Source: CAYVTV01 sp964526475
GTDB taxonomy: Bacteria; Bacteroidota; Bacteroidia; Bacteroidales; GCA-2748055
Length of the DNA stretch: 64,000 bases
NCBI GenBank assembly: GCA_964526475.1
Contig: CAZGKF010000004.1
Location: 1 to 64,000, forward strand
Direction: 5' to 3'
The notes under the pieces are model-generated. The model saw only the letters and a program-made list of their open reading frames with translations, had not been told where the DNA came from and did no database searches. This document shows positions 18,955 to 28,022 of this stretch, piece by piece (position 1 is the stretch's first letter; every line of letters starts with the position of its first letter). Both the position numbers and the translations under genes were made by a program.

Positions 18955-18962
18955 TAACTTTG
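18955..18962 (+). promoter_or_regulatory. -7 promoter element upstream of the DUF4834 gene
   Basis: TAACTTTG fits the Bacteroidota -7 consensus TAnnTTTG, 19 bp before the start codon of the DUF4834 gene. No good -33 TTTG lies at the standard 19-21 bp spacing, so this is a moderate call. Confidence 0.4.
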
Positions 18963-18981
18963 TATTCTTTAATGATTACAA

Positions 18982-19218
18982 ATGGCTATATTAAGACTTA
19001 TTCTCATTGCATTCTTAATTTATTTTATCCTGAAATTTGTTTTTCGTTTGCTATTTCCATGGTTTTTTATTCAGGATAACAGAAATGAAGCTTTTCAATG
19101 GAAAAACAATAAAACAGACAGAAATAAAGAAAATGAGGTCATCCTTCATGCACCTGAACAGGAAAAGATAATAGATAAAGACGAGGGGGAATATGTTGAT
19201 TATGAGGATGTTAAATAA
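18982..19218 (+). CDS. DUF4834 family small membrane protein
   Basis: 78 residues: a hydrophobic N-terminal segment (LRLILIAFLIYFILKFVFRLLFP) followed by a charged cytoplasmic tail ending DKDEGEYVDYEDVK. This layout and the closing GEYVDYE motif are characteristic of DUF4834, a family confined to Bacteroidota with no known function. It has its own -7 element. Its stop lies 9 bp from the end of the convergent mlaF-like gene. Confidence 0.85.
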   Translation: MAILRLILIAFLIYFILKFVFRLLFPWFFIQDNRNEAFQWKNNKTDRNKENEVILHAPEQEKIIDKDEGEYVDYEDVK

Positions 19219-19227
19219 TATTGTTTC

Positions 19228-19998
19228 TTAATTGCCTGGCATATGGATAGAGGTTTCTTTTAATTTTTTTGCCAGGTTTGTTGCAAAAACAAAATCATTT
19301 AATTCTTTACACTTTGTTTCAAGTATTTCATCATTTGTCCCCTCCCATAGTTTTTTTCCGTCAAAAATAAATACAACCTTTTCTCCTATTTCCATAACTG
19401 AATTCATATCATGTGTATTAACGACAGTAGTTATTTTATATTCCCTTGTAATCTCACTAATAAGTTTATCAATTACTATCCCGGTTTGTGGATCTAATCC
19501 TGAGTTTGGTTCATCACAAAAAAGGTATTTTGGATTTAAAGCAATAGCTCTTGCAATAGCTACTCGTTTTCTCATTCCTCCACTTAATTCTGAAGGGAAC
19601 AATTTATTCGCATTAGATATATTAACTCTTTCGAGACAGAAATTTACTCTTTTTAGTTTTTCTTTAAAAGTCATTGAAGTAAACATGTTAAGCGGAAACA
19701 TCACATTTTCCTGAACAGTTGATGAATCAAAAAGAGCCGCTCCCTGAAAAAGCATTCCCATTTCCTTCCGGATCTCTTTTTTTTCTTTAAAAGACAAAGT
19801 ATTATACAGACGATTATCGAACCATATTTCACCCTTATCAACATCATGAAGCCCCACGATTGATTTCAGCAAGACTGTTTTTCCTGAACCACTTTGTCCG
19901 ATAATGAGATTCGTTTTCCCTTTCTCAAAAGTAACTGAGATGTCATCAAGAACAACTACACCCGAAAATTCTTTCGATATATTCTTAACTTCAATCAT
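19228..19998 (-). CDS. ABC transporter ATP-binding protein, MlaF-like
   Basis: ATPase subunit of an Mla-type phospholipid transport system, 256 residues. Walker A GQSGSGKTVLLKS near residue 34, Q-loop MLFQGAALFDS near 85 (the GALFDS wording is typical of MlaF), signature LSGGMRKRVAIARA near 139, Walker B LFCDEPNSGLDP near 160, and H-loop VVNTHDMNS near 192. It overlaps the permease gene by 4 bp (ATGA), so the two are translationally coupled. No MlaD/MCE substrate-binding gene lies next to them. Confidence 0.92.
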   Translation of the reverse strand: MIEVKNISKEFSGVVVLDDISVTFEKGKTNLIIGQSGSGKTVLLKSIVGLHDVDKGEIWFDNRLYNTLSFKEKKEIRKEMGMLFQGAALFDSSTVQENVMFPLNMFTSMTFKEKLKRVNFCLERVNISNANKLFPSELSGGMRKRVAIARAIALNPKYLFCDEPNSGLDPQTGIVIDKLISEITREYKITTVVNTHDMNSVMEIGEKVVFIFDGKKLWEGTNDEILETKCKELNDFVFATNLAKKLKETSIHMPGN

Positions 19999-20735
19999 GA
20001 AAGTATGAGTTTCGTTAGCACCAGGTTGGCAAGCAGAACCAGGATACTGCTATATACAACTGCTTTGGTGCTTGACCTGCCAACTTCCAGAGCGCCCCCA
20101 TGAGCATAATATCCCTGAAATGCAGAGATAGTAACTATTATAAAAGCGTAAAATACAGTCTTTGTAAGTGCATAAGTAATATAATGAGGATAGAAAATAT
20201 ATTGAATACCATAAATATAATCGGATGAAGATATTACTTCTGTAAAAAGGCATAGCAGGTATCCACCAAAAATTCCAATGAACATGCTTAATAAGGAGAG
20301 TATAGGAAAAAAGAAAACTGCAGCAACAATTTTCGGAAGGATCAGGAAGCTTGCTGAATTAACTCCCATAATTTCCAGTGCATCAATTTGTTCAGTAACT
20401 CTCATGGTACCTATTTCAGAAGCAATGCTGGATCCCACTTTTCCTGCAAGGATCAGGGCAACCATGGTAGAACTGAATTCAAGGAGCAGAGAGTCTCTTA
20501 CAGTAACACCAACAAGGTAACGCGGTAACAAGGGATTCTCAATATTATAATTAGTCTGAATTGTAATAACTGCTCCAACAAAAAGGGATATTATTACAAC
20601 TATACCGAAGGAATTAATACCAACATTTTCAACTTCACGCAAAAACTGATTATAATAAATCCTGAATTTCTCAGGCTTGGCAAAGACCTTGGTCATTAAA
20701 AGAAAATATCTTCCGGAAGCTTCAAAAAATTTCAC
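19995..20735 (-). CDS. ABC transporter permease, MlaE-like
   Basis: Integral membrane permease of an Mla/MCE-type lipid transporter, 246 residues with about five hydrophobic helices. Family signatures: FVGAVITIQTNYNIE, a GKVGSSIASEIGTMRVTEQIDALEIMG core (about 115-140) and GGALEVGRSSTKAVV near the end. The core motif is the conserved MlaE cytoplasmic coupling region. First gene of the mlaEF pair and divergent from manC; the 172 bp between them contain an operator-like palindrome. Confidence 0.92.
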   Translation of the reverse strand: MKFFEASGRYFLLMTKVFAKPEKFRIYYNQFLREVENVGINSFGIVVIISLFVGAVITIQTNYNIENPLLPRYLVGVTVRDSLLLEFSSTMVALILAGKVGSSIASEIGTMRVTEQIDALEIMGVNSASFLILPKIVAAVFFFPILSLLSMFIGIFGGYLLCLFTEVISSSDYIYGIQYIFYPHYITYALTKTVFYAFIIVTISAFQGYYAHGGALEVGRSSTKAVVYSSILVLLANLVLTKLILS

Positions 20736-20828
20736 TGTGAAGTGTTTTCGTAAAATTCAAATGGCATTAATTCAATGTGTAAAAATAAGAATAATCCTTA
20801 TTACTCACTAATATGCTTTCAAAACATC

Positions 20829-20850
20829 ATGAAATATATGGATATTTCAT
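20829..20850. promoter_or_regulatory. Perfect inverted repeat, operator-like
   Basis: Arms ATGAAATAT (20829-20837) and ATATTTCAT (20842-20850) are exact reverse complements around a 4-base centre. It lies between the divergent mlaE-like and manC genes. About 12 bp downstream is TATATTTA (20862-20869), a near-consensus -7 element for manC, so the palindrome would cover its -33 region. The rest of 20736-20907 shows nothing else. Confidence 0.4.
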
Positions 20851-20907
20851 AAAAAAGAATATATATTTAAAGCTTAATTCTTAGTAACCAGAATAAAAAA
20901 CTATACT

Positions 20908-21996
20908 ATGAATAAATATTGTGTTATAATGGCAGGAGGAGTAGGCAGCAGATTCTGGCCTCTTAGCAGGACAAGCAAACCTAAACAGTTTCTGGATATC
21001 TCTGGTAACGGGGAGTCCTTGCTTCAATCAACCTATAAACGATTTCGGAAAATACTACCTGCTGATAATATTATCATTGTCACAAGCATCGATTATGAGA
21101 CCATTGTTAAAGAACAATTGCCTGAAGTGACGGAAAAAAATATACTTATGGAGCCGTTAAGGCGTAATACTGCTCCTTGTATTGCTTATGCGACTTACAG
21201 AATTCAAAGTCAAGATCCTGAGGCTTTGATTGTTGTAGCCCCCTCTGACCATCTGATAATCAGAGAAGATGATTTCCTTAATCAGGTCAATGAAGGCTTC
21301 AGCTTTGTTTCATCAGGAGAAGCTCTGTTAACAATGGGTATTAAGCCCGACCGACCGGAAACAGGATACGGTTATATCCAGATAAACGGAAGCTCTCCTA
21401 TTAATGCCGGATCCTCACAGTTCTGGAATGTAAAAACATTCACAGAGAAACCAAACTTGGAACTTGCAAGAAAATTTATTGAAAGTGGTGAATTTTACTG
21501 GAATTCCGGAATATTTTTCTGGTCAGCGCAATCAATCCTGAATGCAATCGAAAAGTATCTTCCTGAAATAAACTCTGTCTTTAAAGCAGGAATACCCGTT
21601 TATGAAACCACTAAAGAAAAGGAGTTTATACAGAATGCCTATTCATTATGCAATAATGTTTCCATTGATTACGGAGTAATGGAAAAAGCAGATAATGTTT
21701 TTGTACTTACTTCTGATTTCGGATGGTCTGATCTTGGATCATGGGGATCATTATTTGACCTGAAAGAAAAAGATCCTGATAAGAATGCGATTATTGGAGA
21801 TAATGTTTTTCTCTATGACGTAAAGAATTCCTTAATCAGTGTTCCTGAAGGAAAACTTATGGTACTCCAGGGACTGGATAATTTTATTGTAGTTGAAAGT
21901 GACGATATTCTGTTAATCTGTCACAGAGAGGAAGAACAACGGATCAAACAGTTTATTAATGATGTAAAAATAAGTAAAGGAGAGAAGTATGGTTAA
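20908..21996 (+). CDS. manC: Mannose-1-phosphate guanylyltransferase
   Basis: Makes GDP-mannose from mannose 1-phosphate and GTP, the precursor for mannose, fucose or rhamnose in polysaccharides. 362 residues, the length of the monofunctional enzyme without the C-terminal isomerase domain. The pyrophosphorylase motif MAGGVGSRFWPLSRTSKPKQF starts at residue 8. Further signatures are PSDHLI, KPDRPETGYGYI, FTEKPN near residue 180, YWNSGIFFW and SDFGWSDLGSWGSL near 275. It stands alone, divergent from mlaEF; no other GDP-sugar genes are adjacent. Confidence 0.95.
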   Translation: MNKYCVIMAGGVGSRFWPLSRTSKPKQFLDISGNGESLLQSTYKRFRKILPADNIIIVTSIDYETIVKEQLPEVTEKNILMEPLRRNTAPCIAYATYRIQSQDPEALIVVAPSDHLIIREDDFLNQVNEGFSFVSSGEALLTMGIKPDRPETGYGYIQINGSSPINAGSSQFWNVKTFTEKPNLELARKFIESGEFYWNSGIFFWSAQSILNAIEKYLPEINSVFKAGIPVYETTKEKEFIQNAYSLCNNVSIDYGVMEKADNVFVLTSDFGWSDLGSWGSLFDLKEKDPDKNAIIGDNVFLYDVKNSLISVPEGKLMVLQGLDNFIVVESDDILLICHREEEQRIKQFINDVKISKGEKYG

Positions 21997-22083
21997 CTAT
22001 AATTCCGGGAATTATTGATTTTTCTACTGTTTTACTCAATGCAGCACCCAAATTTTATGATTCCGGGTTAAAAACTCATTTTA

Positions 22084-22989
22084 TTATGATGTAATCCATC
22101 TGTAACTGCATCCCTGATTTAAATGGATAAATTCAAGTCCCGGAATATTTCTGGTTAAAAACTCATTTAGTAATCTCATTCCCATTTCCTCAGCTGTTCC
22201 ATGATTTATAACTACTAAAGGTATACCGGTATCTTCAGAATAAGTAGTTTGTATCCAGGTGCGAATGGTATCATCAATAGCTATGTAAAGATCCGGATTA
22301 AGTTCAGCATAATTCTGTGGGTCACAAATACATCCCGTTCCCAGTCCAACTGTTGATATATATCTCTCCGGATCTCCGTAAAAAGCTACCCCCGGTTGAT
22401 CTAAATCCTTTAAACTATATGCAATTTTTTTTGCAACATTGGATGCTTTATCTTTATTAATTCTATATACATTATAATAATCTTTCGACTTAACAATATC
22501 TTCGTTTTTAAACCCTATTTTCCGGCCAAGAGCGTATGGCATCCCAATATTTTTAATAATATCAGGCACATCGTGGCTCCTTATTATTACCAGACCATTT
22601 TCCTCAATCCATTTCTTCTTTACTTCTACAGCCTCCATATATTGTTCATTAGCGGGTGAAGGACTATTAAAGAGGCTTTTTTCCTGTGTTTCAAGATCCC
22701 AGTGTCTGTAAAAGGTGGGCTCGTGAACAATTAATACATTTATACCCCGGCTTACAGCATCTTTCAAAGTCTTAAAATAAGGAGTCCATACTGTTCCGGC
22801 TTTTTTTATTTTAGTTCCAGAATCACCAATTATTATGCGGTCAACAGACAGTTTTTTAATTTCATATAAACTACGAAGATAAGCATGGAGATCACCGGCT
22901 GTAATTATTTCTCTTCTTTTATTAGCAAAACCATAATTAAGTGCAACAGAAGCAAGACCTGTCGTTAATAAAAATTCTCTTCTCTTCAT
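22084..22989 (-). CDS. Exported NIF3-like (dinuclear metal centre) protein
   Basis: 301 residues of the NIF3/DUF34 fold. The N-terminus MKRREFLLTTGLASVALNYG is a twin-arginine-like leader, unusual for this generally cytoplasmic family. Family features: DLHAYLRSLYEI, DRIIIGDSG, VLIVHEPTFYRHW near residue 90 and C-terminal INHGTAEEMGMRLL near residue 268. The C-terminal His and Glu ligands are kept, but the first HH metal pair is HE here. Family function is unsettled (damage-metabolite repair or metal-dependent hydrolase). It follows gldN by 93 bp on the same strand and may be cotranscribed with the type IX operon. Confidence 0.75.
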   Translation of the reverse strand: MKRREFLLTTGLASVALNYGFANKRREIITAGDLHAYLRSLYEIKKLSVDRIIIGDSGTKIKKAGTVWTPYFKTLKDAVSRGINVLIVHEPTFYRHWDLETQEKSLFNSPSPANEQYMEAVEVKKKWIEENGLVIIRSHDVPDIIKNIGMPYALGRKIGFKNEDIVKSKDYYNVYRINKDKASNVAKKIAYSLKDLDQPGVAFYGDPERYISTVGLGTGCICDPQNYAELNPDLYIAIDDTIRTWIQTTYSEDTGIPLVVINHGTAEEMGMRLLNEFLTRNIPGLEFIHLNQGCSYRWITS

Positions 22990-23082
22990 TTTTTTCAGAA
23001 TGTATAAATAATTCTTTGTAAAAGAATTATTTCAGCCAGCAAACTTTGATAGAGCAACCAGGCATAATATTCATTATAATTT

Positions 23083-23985
23083 CTAATATTCCCACAGATC
23101 ATGCTCAAATTCAAAAATTGATTGCTTAATTCTTTCGGCTTCAAGGAGAATATCATCGCCTGTCATATAATCAGGTATGAATCTGTTGTCATACACATTC
23201 GATTCTCCGAAGATATATGACGCGAACCTTCTCTGTATAAATATATCATCAAAAGATATATTCTGTGCATCATTATGTGCATTAAACACTTCATGTTTGG
23301 CAAAAAGTTCTCTGAATTCCGGGAAATAAATCCAGAATAATATTTCTGTACTGACTTCAGGAGAAACAATCTGATTTCCACTTGCATCAATAAGGGTTTT
23401 ATTATACACCTTTAAAGGAGCTATACCAACTATGCGAACCTGCATGGTTGAATGCTGCTTATCAAAGAACCATTTTTCCTTGATAAGAATTTTCTTGACA
23501 AAATCGGTTCTTATTCTGACTTCCTGATCAGGCGTACCAGCAAAAAGAGTATCAGCACCCAGTGAAGTAACTATTTCCTTTTCTCCTATCATTGTCTCGG
23601 TGGAAAAAAGTTTATTTTTATCATCTTTAAAAGCATGGAGATTATATTCTTTAATCCCGTGCATTATCAGCCCAAAAAGACTCATTCTCTGTCCAATTGG
23701 TGCCAGCGGATAATAATATGGCTGGTTCATTCTTTCCCTGAGATCCATTATCCTCCAGATATCTTTAGCCCACATAACATCAGCTTCCCTTATTGGAATA
23801 TACGGAATGGGCTTTTTACTGGGGATATGCATTCTATCATATATATCAACAATAAATAAAGAATCTCTCGACAACATGGGATCCGAATTAGCAGGTTGAG
23901 TAGTCTGAGTAACTCCTGCTTGTGCTAATAGTCCCTGAAGGACAAATAATAATGATACCAGTAATAATAAAGCTTTTTTCATCAT
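23083..23985 (-). CDS. gldN: Type IX secretion system protein GldN/PorN
   Basis: Periplasmic ring component of the type IX secretion system, which in the family pairs with the GldK lipoprotein at the outer membrane. 300 residues with a signal peptide ending LLAQ. GldN hallmarks: DRMHIPSKKPIPYIPIREADVMW, KDIWRIMDLRERMNQP, LFGLIMHGIKEY and IVGIAPLKVY. Last of the gldKLMN set, 8 bp after gldM. Confidence 0.95.
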   Translation of the reverse strand: MMKKALLLLVSLLFVLQGLLAQAGVTQTTQPANSDPMLSRDSLFIVDIYDRMHIPSKKPIPYIPIREADVMWAKDIWRIMDLRERMNQPYYYPLAPIGQRMSLFGLIMHGIKEYNLHAFKDDKNKLFSTETMIGEKEIVTSLGADTLFAGTPDQEVRIRTDFVKKILIKEKWFFDKQHSTMQVRIVGIAPLKVYNKTLIDASGNQIVSPEVSTEILFWIYFPEFRELFAKHEVFNAHNDAQNISFDDIFIQRRFASYIFGESNVYDNRFIPDYMTGDDILLEAERIKQSIFEFEHDLWEY

Positions 23986-23993
23986 AGTTTATT

Positions 23994-25568
23994 TTAATTA
24001 ATTCTCAGAACTATAGAGTTAAGTGTCCTTATTGCACCGTCAGGACCAACGGCTTTAACATTTTCAAAAGTAACACGTTGTCCGCTCCTTAATTGGGTAA
24101 TAATCTCCAATTGGGGGCGTGTGAATTTATCAGAATCAGATCTTTCTGTTCTTGTAAAGCCACCTGAAAGAACAGCAGACACAGTAAATTCGGTAATATC
24201 AAATTCCAGATCGAAATCAAAGTTTTTGAGTTCAGCTGTAACACCTGTAGCACTTGTAAGATCACCCAGTCCAATTACCCCCTGTGATCTGCCAGATACT
24301 TCTGCAACCGGGTCGGGAACATTTTTTACCCTGAAATCGCTGGAACCCATAAAACGCCGAACCCTGTCGATAGTAGCAAATACTCTTACAGACACTATCT
24401 CATTATCAGCTCCGGGACCTGGAACAACTTCCCAGTTACCTGCAGGAACACGTGATATACGTCCTTTTGTTATTTCAACCTGCAGATCTTCTTTAGGCAC
24501 ACCGGATACAGAAATTGAAACAGGATTCTTAACGGCCCTGTAAAAGACATTCATCTTTGTCGGCGACACAACAGCGCTTGCTTCGGCAACCTGGTACTCA
24601 TGCTGGAATTCACGGACAATGGCTGTTCCATCATCTCCCAATAACCTTATTACTCCACTCCATTGTTTTAAACCAGTAGTTGAAGTATTTCCCGTAAATA
24701 TTCCTTTACCATGTTCAATTGGAAGTTTTTGACCGCCTACCAGAATTTCAGGATCACGGGTTGAATCAGAAGCCGCCAGATAAACGCTAGCTTTGTACTC
24801 CTGGCCTTTGAAAACATAATCGGAATTGGCAATTATCACAGGTTCAATTTTATTGAATTTAAATGCTCCGGCATCAATCTGACTTAAAAGGAAATTAAGA
24901 ATCTCCGATTCAGCATTCCTGACATCACTTTGCATCTTAGATAAAATAGTAACAACCGATGCAAGAGGAAGATGTTCGAAATAGAGAGATTCCCAGGGAT
25001 GAGCAACCCCTTTGTTGTCAGGAGGAGGATCAGATGTATCGAGTCCACTTTCAATTGAAGAAACAATGGCCGCATAATTATCCTTATCATCAATCAGATT
25101 TATAAGATATTCCCTGTATCCCTTAATTTTCCCCCTTAACTCTTCTCCCTTTTTATTTAAAATCATTATTTCTCCAGGAACATTATTATTGTCTTTGGCA
25201 TTTATGTACCTTATATCAACCTGATTATCAACTATAGCTTCTGTATCTTCGCCTTCGGCTCTAACAACTATTTCCTTTTTACATTCCTGCATGAAGTCAT
25301 AAAGTTCCTGAGATTTTTCTCTTACTTCTTTAGCTTTACCAATCCACTCCTCCACTTTTACAGGGTTGAGTTGATAAGCTTCATCAAAGCTGCCATAAAG
25401 GCTTTGATTTTTTGCAAAAAAGTTGGTAGTAGTTTTAGTGAGACCTTCATCCACAAGGATAAAAGCATCAAGAACATCTTTTGACACATTAAGAGCAAGC
25501 AGAGCTGTCAGCACCAAATACATCATGCCAATCATTTTTTGCCTTGGTGTTTCCTTACCGTGGGCCAT
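23994..25568 (-). CDS. gldM: Type IX secretion system motor protein GldM/PorM
   Basis: With GldL forms the proton-driven motor of the type IX system. 524 residues: N-terminal cytoplasmic tip and single membrane helix (MAHGKETPRQKMIGMMYLVL, TALLALNVSKDVLDAF), then the long periplasmic shaft with helical D1 (about 50-220) and the Ig-like D2-D4 domains (TKMNVFYRAVKNPVSISVSG, GDLTSATGVTAEL, FTVSAVLSGG). Length matches the family (about 510-530). Spaced 25 bp from gldL and 8 bp from gldN. Confidence 0.97.
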   Translation of the reverse strand: MAHGKETPRQKMIGMMYLVLTALLALNVSKDVLDAFILVDEGLTKTTTNFFAKNQSLYGSFDEAYQLNPVKVEEWIGKAKEVREKSQELYDFMQECKKEIVVRAEGEDTEAIVDNQVDIRYINAKDNNNVPGEIMILNKKGEELRGKIKGYREYLINLIDDKDNYAAIVSSIESGLDTSDPPPDNKGVAHPWESLYFEHLPLASVVTILSKMQSDVRNAESEILNFLLSQIDAGAFKFNKIEPVIIANSDYVFKGQEYKASVYLAASDSTRDPEILVGGQKLPIEHGKGIFTGNTSTTGLKQWSGVIRLLGDDGTAIVREFQHEYQVAEASAVVSPTKMNVFYRAVKNPVSISVSGVPKEDLQVEITKGRISRVPAGNWEVVPGPGADNEIVSVRVFATIDRVRRFMGSSDFRVKNVPDPVAEVSGRSQGVIGLGDLTSATGVTAELKNFDFDLEFDITEFTVSAVLSGGFTRTERSDSDKFTRPQLEIITQLRSGQRVTFENVKAVGPDGAIRTLNSIVLRIN

Positions 25569-25593
25569 ATTGCAGAATTAGTTCTGGTTAATT

Positions 25594-26559
25594 TTATTTT
25601 TTTGATATCACGCTCATTGCAGAAAGCATGCTACCATAAATATTATTAAGTTCAGATAAATTTTGGCTTAATTTACCAATTTCATCCTTATACTTCTGAG
25701 TCTCTTCAACAGAAACCCTTAGGTTTTTAATCATATCTTCGAGACCTTTATACAAACTCTCCGTATCTTTGATATGACTTTGACTATCTTTAACCTGCAC
25801 TTCATATGAGGAATTAAGAGCAGTAAGGTTGTTGTTAAGATTAGTTAGTTGTTCGCTGAATAATTTATGCCCGGCAGAGATATTTGAGTAATCTGCTTTA
25901 ACAGTATTTGTAAGTTCCTGATAGGAATTAGTCATTTCAGTTCCTGATTTTGTAAATTTATCAGCTATATCTACACCTGATTTATCAATCAGTTCAGCAG
26001 ATTTTTTATAGGAAGAAGTGAGTCCTGTTACCGACTCGCTCAATTCTCCTGTATGTTCTGCATAAACATTGGTAAAAGAGTTAATAGATTCACTTGCATT
26101 CTTCATGTTGCTGAGGTAATCCTTTGTTGCAACAGTAGCAGCAGTCAAATCAACAAGATTCCTGGTATTGTCACTTAAGCTGGAAAGACCGGTACTAAGG
26201 TTTTTAATAGTATCCGGGCTGATAGAAGCTTCCTTAAAAAGCTCATCGAATTTTTGCAGGCCTACTCCCCTTCCGGAAATACTTTCTTCACGGGTCTCTT
26301 CAAGGTCGTCAGGGTCAGTCATTCCTGCAAGTTCCGGGTAAACAAGAGTCCAGTCGAGTTCCTCGTGAGGTGGCTCAAAGGCTGAAAAGAAGAAGATAAT
26401 TGCTTCTGTTGTAAGACCAACAGTAATCATAAGCCCGGCGAATGGCCAGTGCATAATTTTAAACATAGCTCCAATGATAACGATGGAAGCACCGATACCA
26501 TATAACTTGGCCATAAAATTCTTCCAGCCGGAACTTTGAACAATATCAGTAACACTCAT
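25594..26559 (-). CDS. gldL: Type IX secretion system motor protein GldL/PorL
   Basis: Inner-membrane stator/proton-channel subunit, 321 residues. Two adjacent helices near the N-terminus (LYGIGASIVIIGAMFKIMHW and GLMITVGLTTEAIIFFFSAF) contain the conserved PFAGLMITVGL region and the membrane Glu of TEAIIF, which is essential in studied homologues. EPPHEELDWTLVYPEL follows, then a long coiled-coil cytoplasmic tail (about 130-321). Lies 18 bp after gldK. Confidence 0.96.
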   Translation of the reverse strand: MSVTDIVQSSGWKNFMAKLYGIGASIVIIGAMFKIMHWPFAGLMITVGLTTEAIIFFFSAFEPPHEELDWTLVYPELAGMTDPDDLEETREESISGRGVGLQKFDELFKEASISPDTIKNLSTGLSSLSDNTRNLVDLTAATVATKDYLSNMKNASESINSFTNVYAEHTGELSESVTGLTSSYKKSAELIDKSGVDIADKFTKSGTEMTNSYQELTNTVKADYSNISAGHKLFSEQLTNLNNNLTALNSSYEVQVKDSQSHIKDTESLYKGLEDMIKNLRVSVEETQKYKDEIGKLSQNLSELNNIYGSMLSAMSVISKK

Positions 26560-26577
26560 AGTAAATGATTTTTAAAA

Positions 26578-27942
26578 TTAATTAGTTCCAAGGTATGAAC
26601 GGACACATCTGAAACCTACATAAGATTTAGCTGTATCTTGATATTCGTAACTTCTAACACTGTTTTGCAAAAAATAGGCAACATCCTTCCATGAACCACC
26701 TCTGATCACTTTTCTTTTCATCACCGGAGGATCATCTGGTCTTGCATTGTATTTATAATCAGAATTCATATTATGAGAAAACATATAAGCAGACTCATCA
26801 TAAGCATTTGCGGTCCATTCGCCTACATTACCTGCCATATCGTAAAGACCGAACTCATTTGGAGCATAAGTGCCAACCCTTTGTGTAATAAGAGCTCCAT
26901 CATCTATGTAATTACCTCTCAATGGTTTAAAGTTTGCAACAAAACAGCCAAGCTGGTTCCTTGTATAAGGACCACCCCATGGATACATGCTCATTTTAAG
27001 ATTCCCTCTGGCAGCATATTCCCATTCCGTTTCTGTAGGTAATCTGTAATCCTGAACGAAAGGATTCCCTTTTTGTGACAATGCGGAATTTAACAGCTGC
27101 GTCCTCCATATATTGAAAGCAGTTGCTTGTTTCCAGGTTACCCCTACAACAGGATAATTATCGTAGGAAGGATGCCAGAAATATAAATTGGCATACGGTT
27201 CATTAAATGAATACGTAAAATCAGCAATCCAGCATAAAGTATCGGGATAAACAAGAACCTCATCTCTAAAAACAAATGATTGCCTTCCCTGAATCTGTGA
27301 AACAGTACCATCGAGATTTGTAATATTTCCTTCATATTGCTGAGCCTTCAGGTTATACCTGTTAGATCTATCAGCAGCTTGCTGAAGGTCAATCCAATAG
27401 TATGTATATAGCAGTTTTTCAACAGCAAGTTCCTTTCTGCCATAAAACTGTGCCTCTCCTGAATAGTAAAGTCCAAGATTTTCAATTGTGGCATCAAGAA
27501 TACCGTCTCTGTCTTTTGAAGGATCCAGTCCTATATTCCAGTCAATTATCGGTGATTCCTGTCCGCTTTTATTCATCATTACGAGATTTCCGTCCCCGTC
27601 CTTAAGAGCATAATCCTCATTTCCGTCATCTATAAGTGCCTGACGAATAAGGGAATCCCTCACCCAGTAAACGAATTGCCTGTATTCATTATTGATGATC
27701 TCTGTTTCATCCATCCAGAATGCATCCATAGAAACAGTTTTAGATGCTGCATTCTGGGCAAAAGTTATATCCTGGTCACTTGGCCCCATGAGGAAACTTC
27801 CCTGAGGTATAAATACCATACCAAAAGGATCGGGCTCAACATAAGCTTTACGACCCGGAACTCCAACCAGTTCTCCGGTGTTATAATCACTGCAACTGCC
27901 CATTATTGCCAAAATTAACAGCAAGGAAAATAATTTTTTCAT
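26578..27942 (-). CDS. gldK: Type IX secretion system lipoprotein GldK/PorK
   Basis: Outer-membrane-associated lipoprotein that forms the periplasmic ring with GldN. 454 residues with lipobox IMGSCSDY (Cys near 17). The body is a formylglycine-generating-enzyme/SUMF1-like domain: FVIPQGSFLMGPSDQD-like start (FIPQGSFLMGPS near 44), MDAFWMDETEIINNEYRQF, GVTWKQATAFNIW, PTETEWEYAARG, YDMAGNVGEWTANAY, KVIRGGSWKD and VGFRCVRSY at the end. The domain is structural here, as in other GldK proteins. Starts 80 bp after the porP gene; first gene of gldKLMN. Confidence 0.96.
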   Translation of the reverse strand: MKKLFSLLLILAIMGSCSDYNTGELVGVPGRKAYVEPDPFGMVFIPQGSFLMGPSDQDITFAQNAASKTVSMDAFWMDETEIINNEYRQFVYWVRDSLIRQALIDDGNEDYALKDGDGNLVMMNKSGQESPIIDWNIGLDPSKDRDGILDATIENLGLYYSGEAQFYGRKELAVEKLLYTYYWIDLQQAADRSNRYNLKAQQYEGNITNLDGTVSQIQGRQSFVFRDEVLVYPDTLCWIADFTYSFNEPYANLYFWHPSYDNYPVVGVTWKQATAFNIWRTQLLNSALSQKGNPFVQDYRLPTETEWEYAARGNLKMSMYPWGGPYTRNQLGCFVANFKPLRGNYIDDGALITQRVGTYAPNEFGLYDMAGNVGEWTANAYDESAYMFSHNMNSDYKYNARPDDPPVMKRKVIRGGSWKDVAYFLQNSVRSYEYQDTAKSYVGFRCVRSYLGTN

Positions 27943-28022
27943 AGCTAATTATATTTGCGGAATTTTATTGATTTTTTCCAAATGTTAAATTATAAAAAAA
28001 CTTTATAAAAATAATGAATTTA

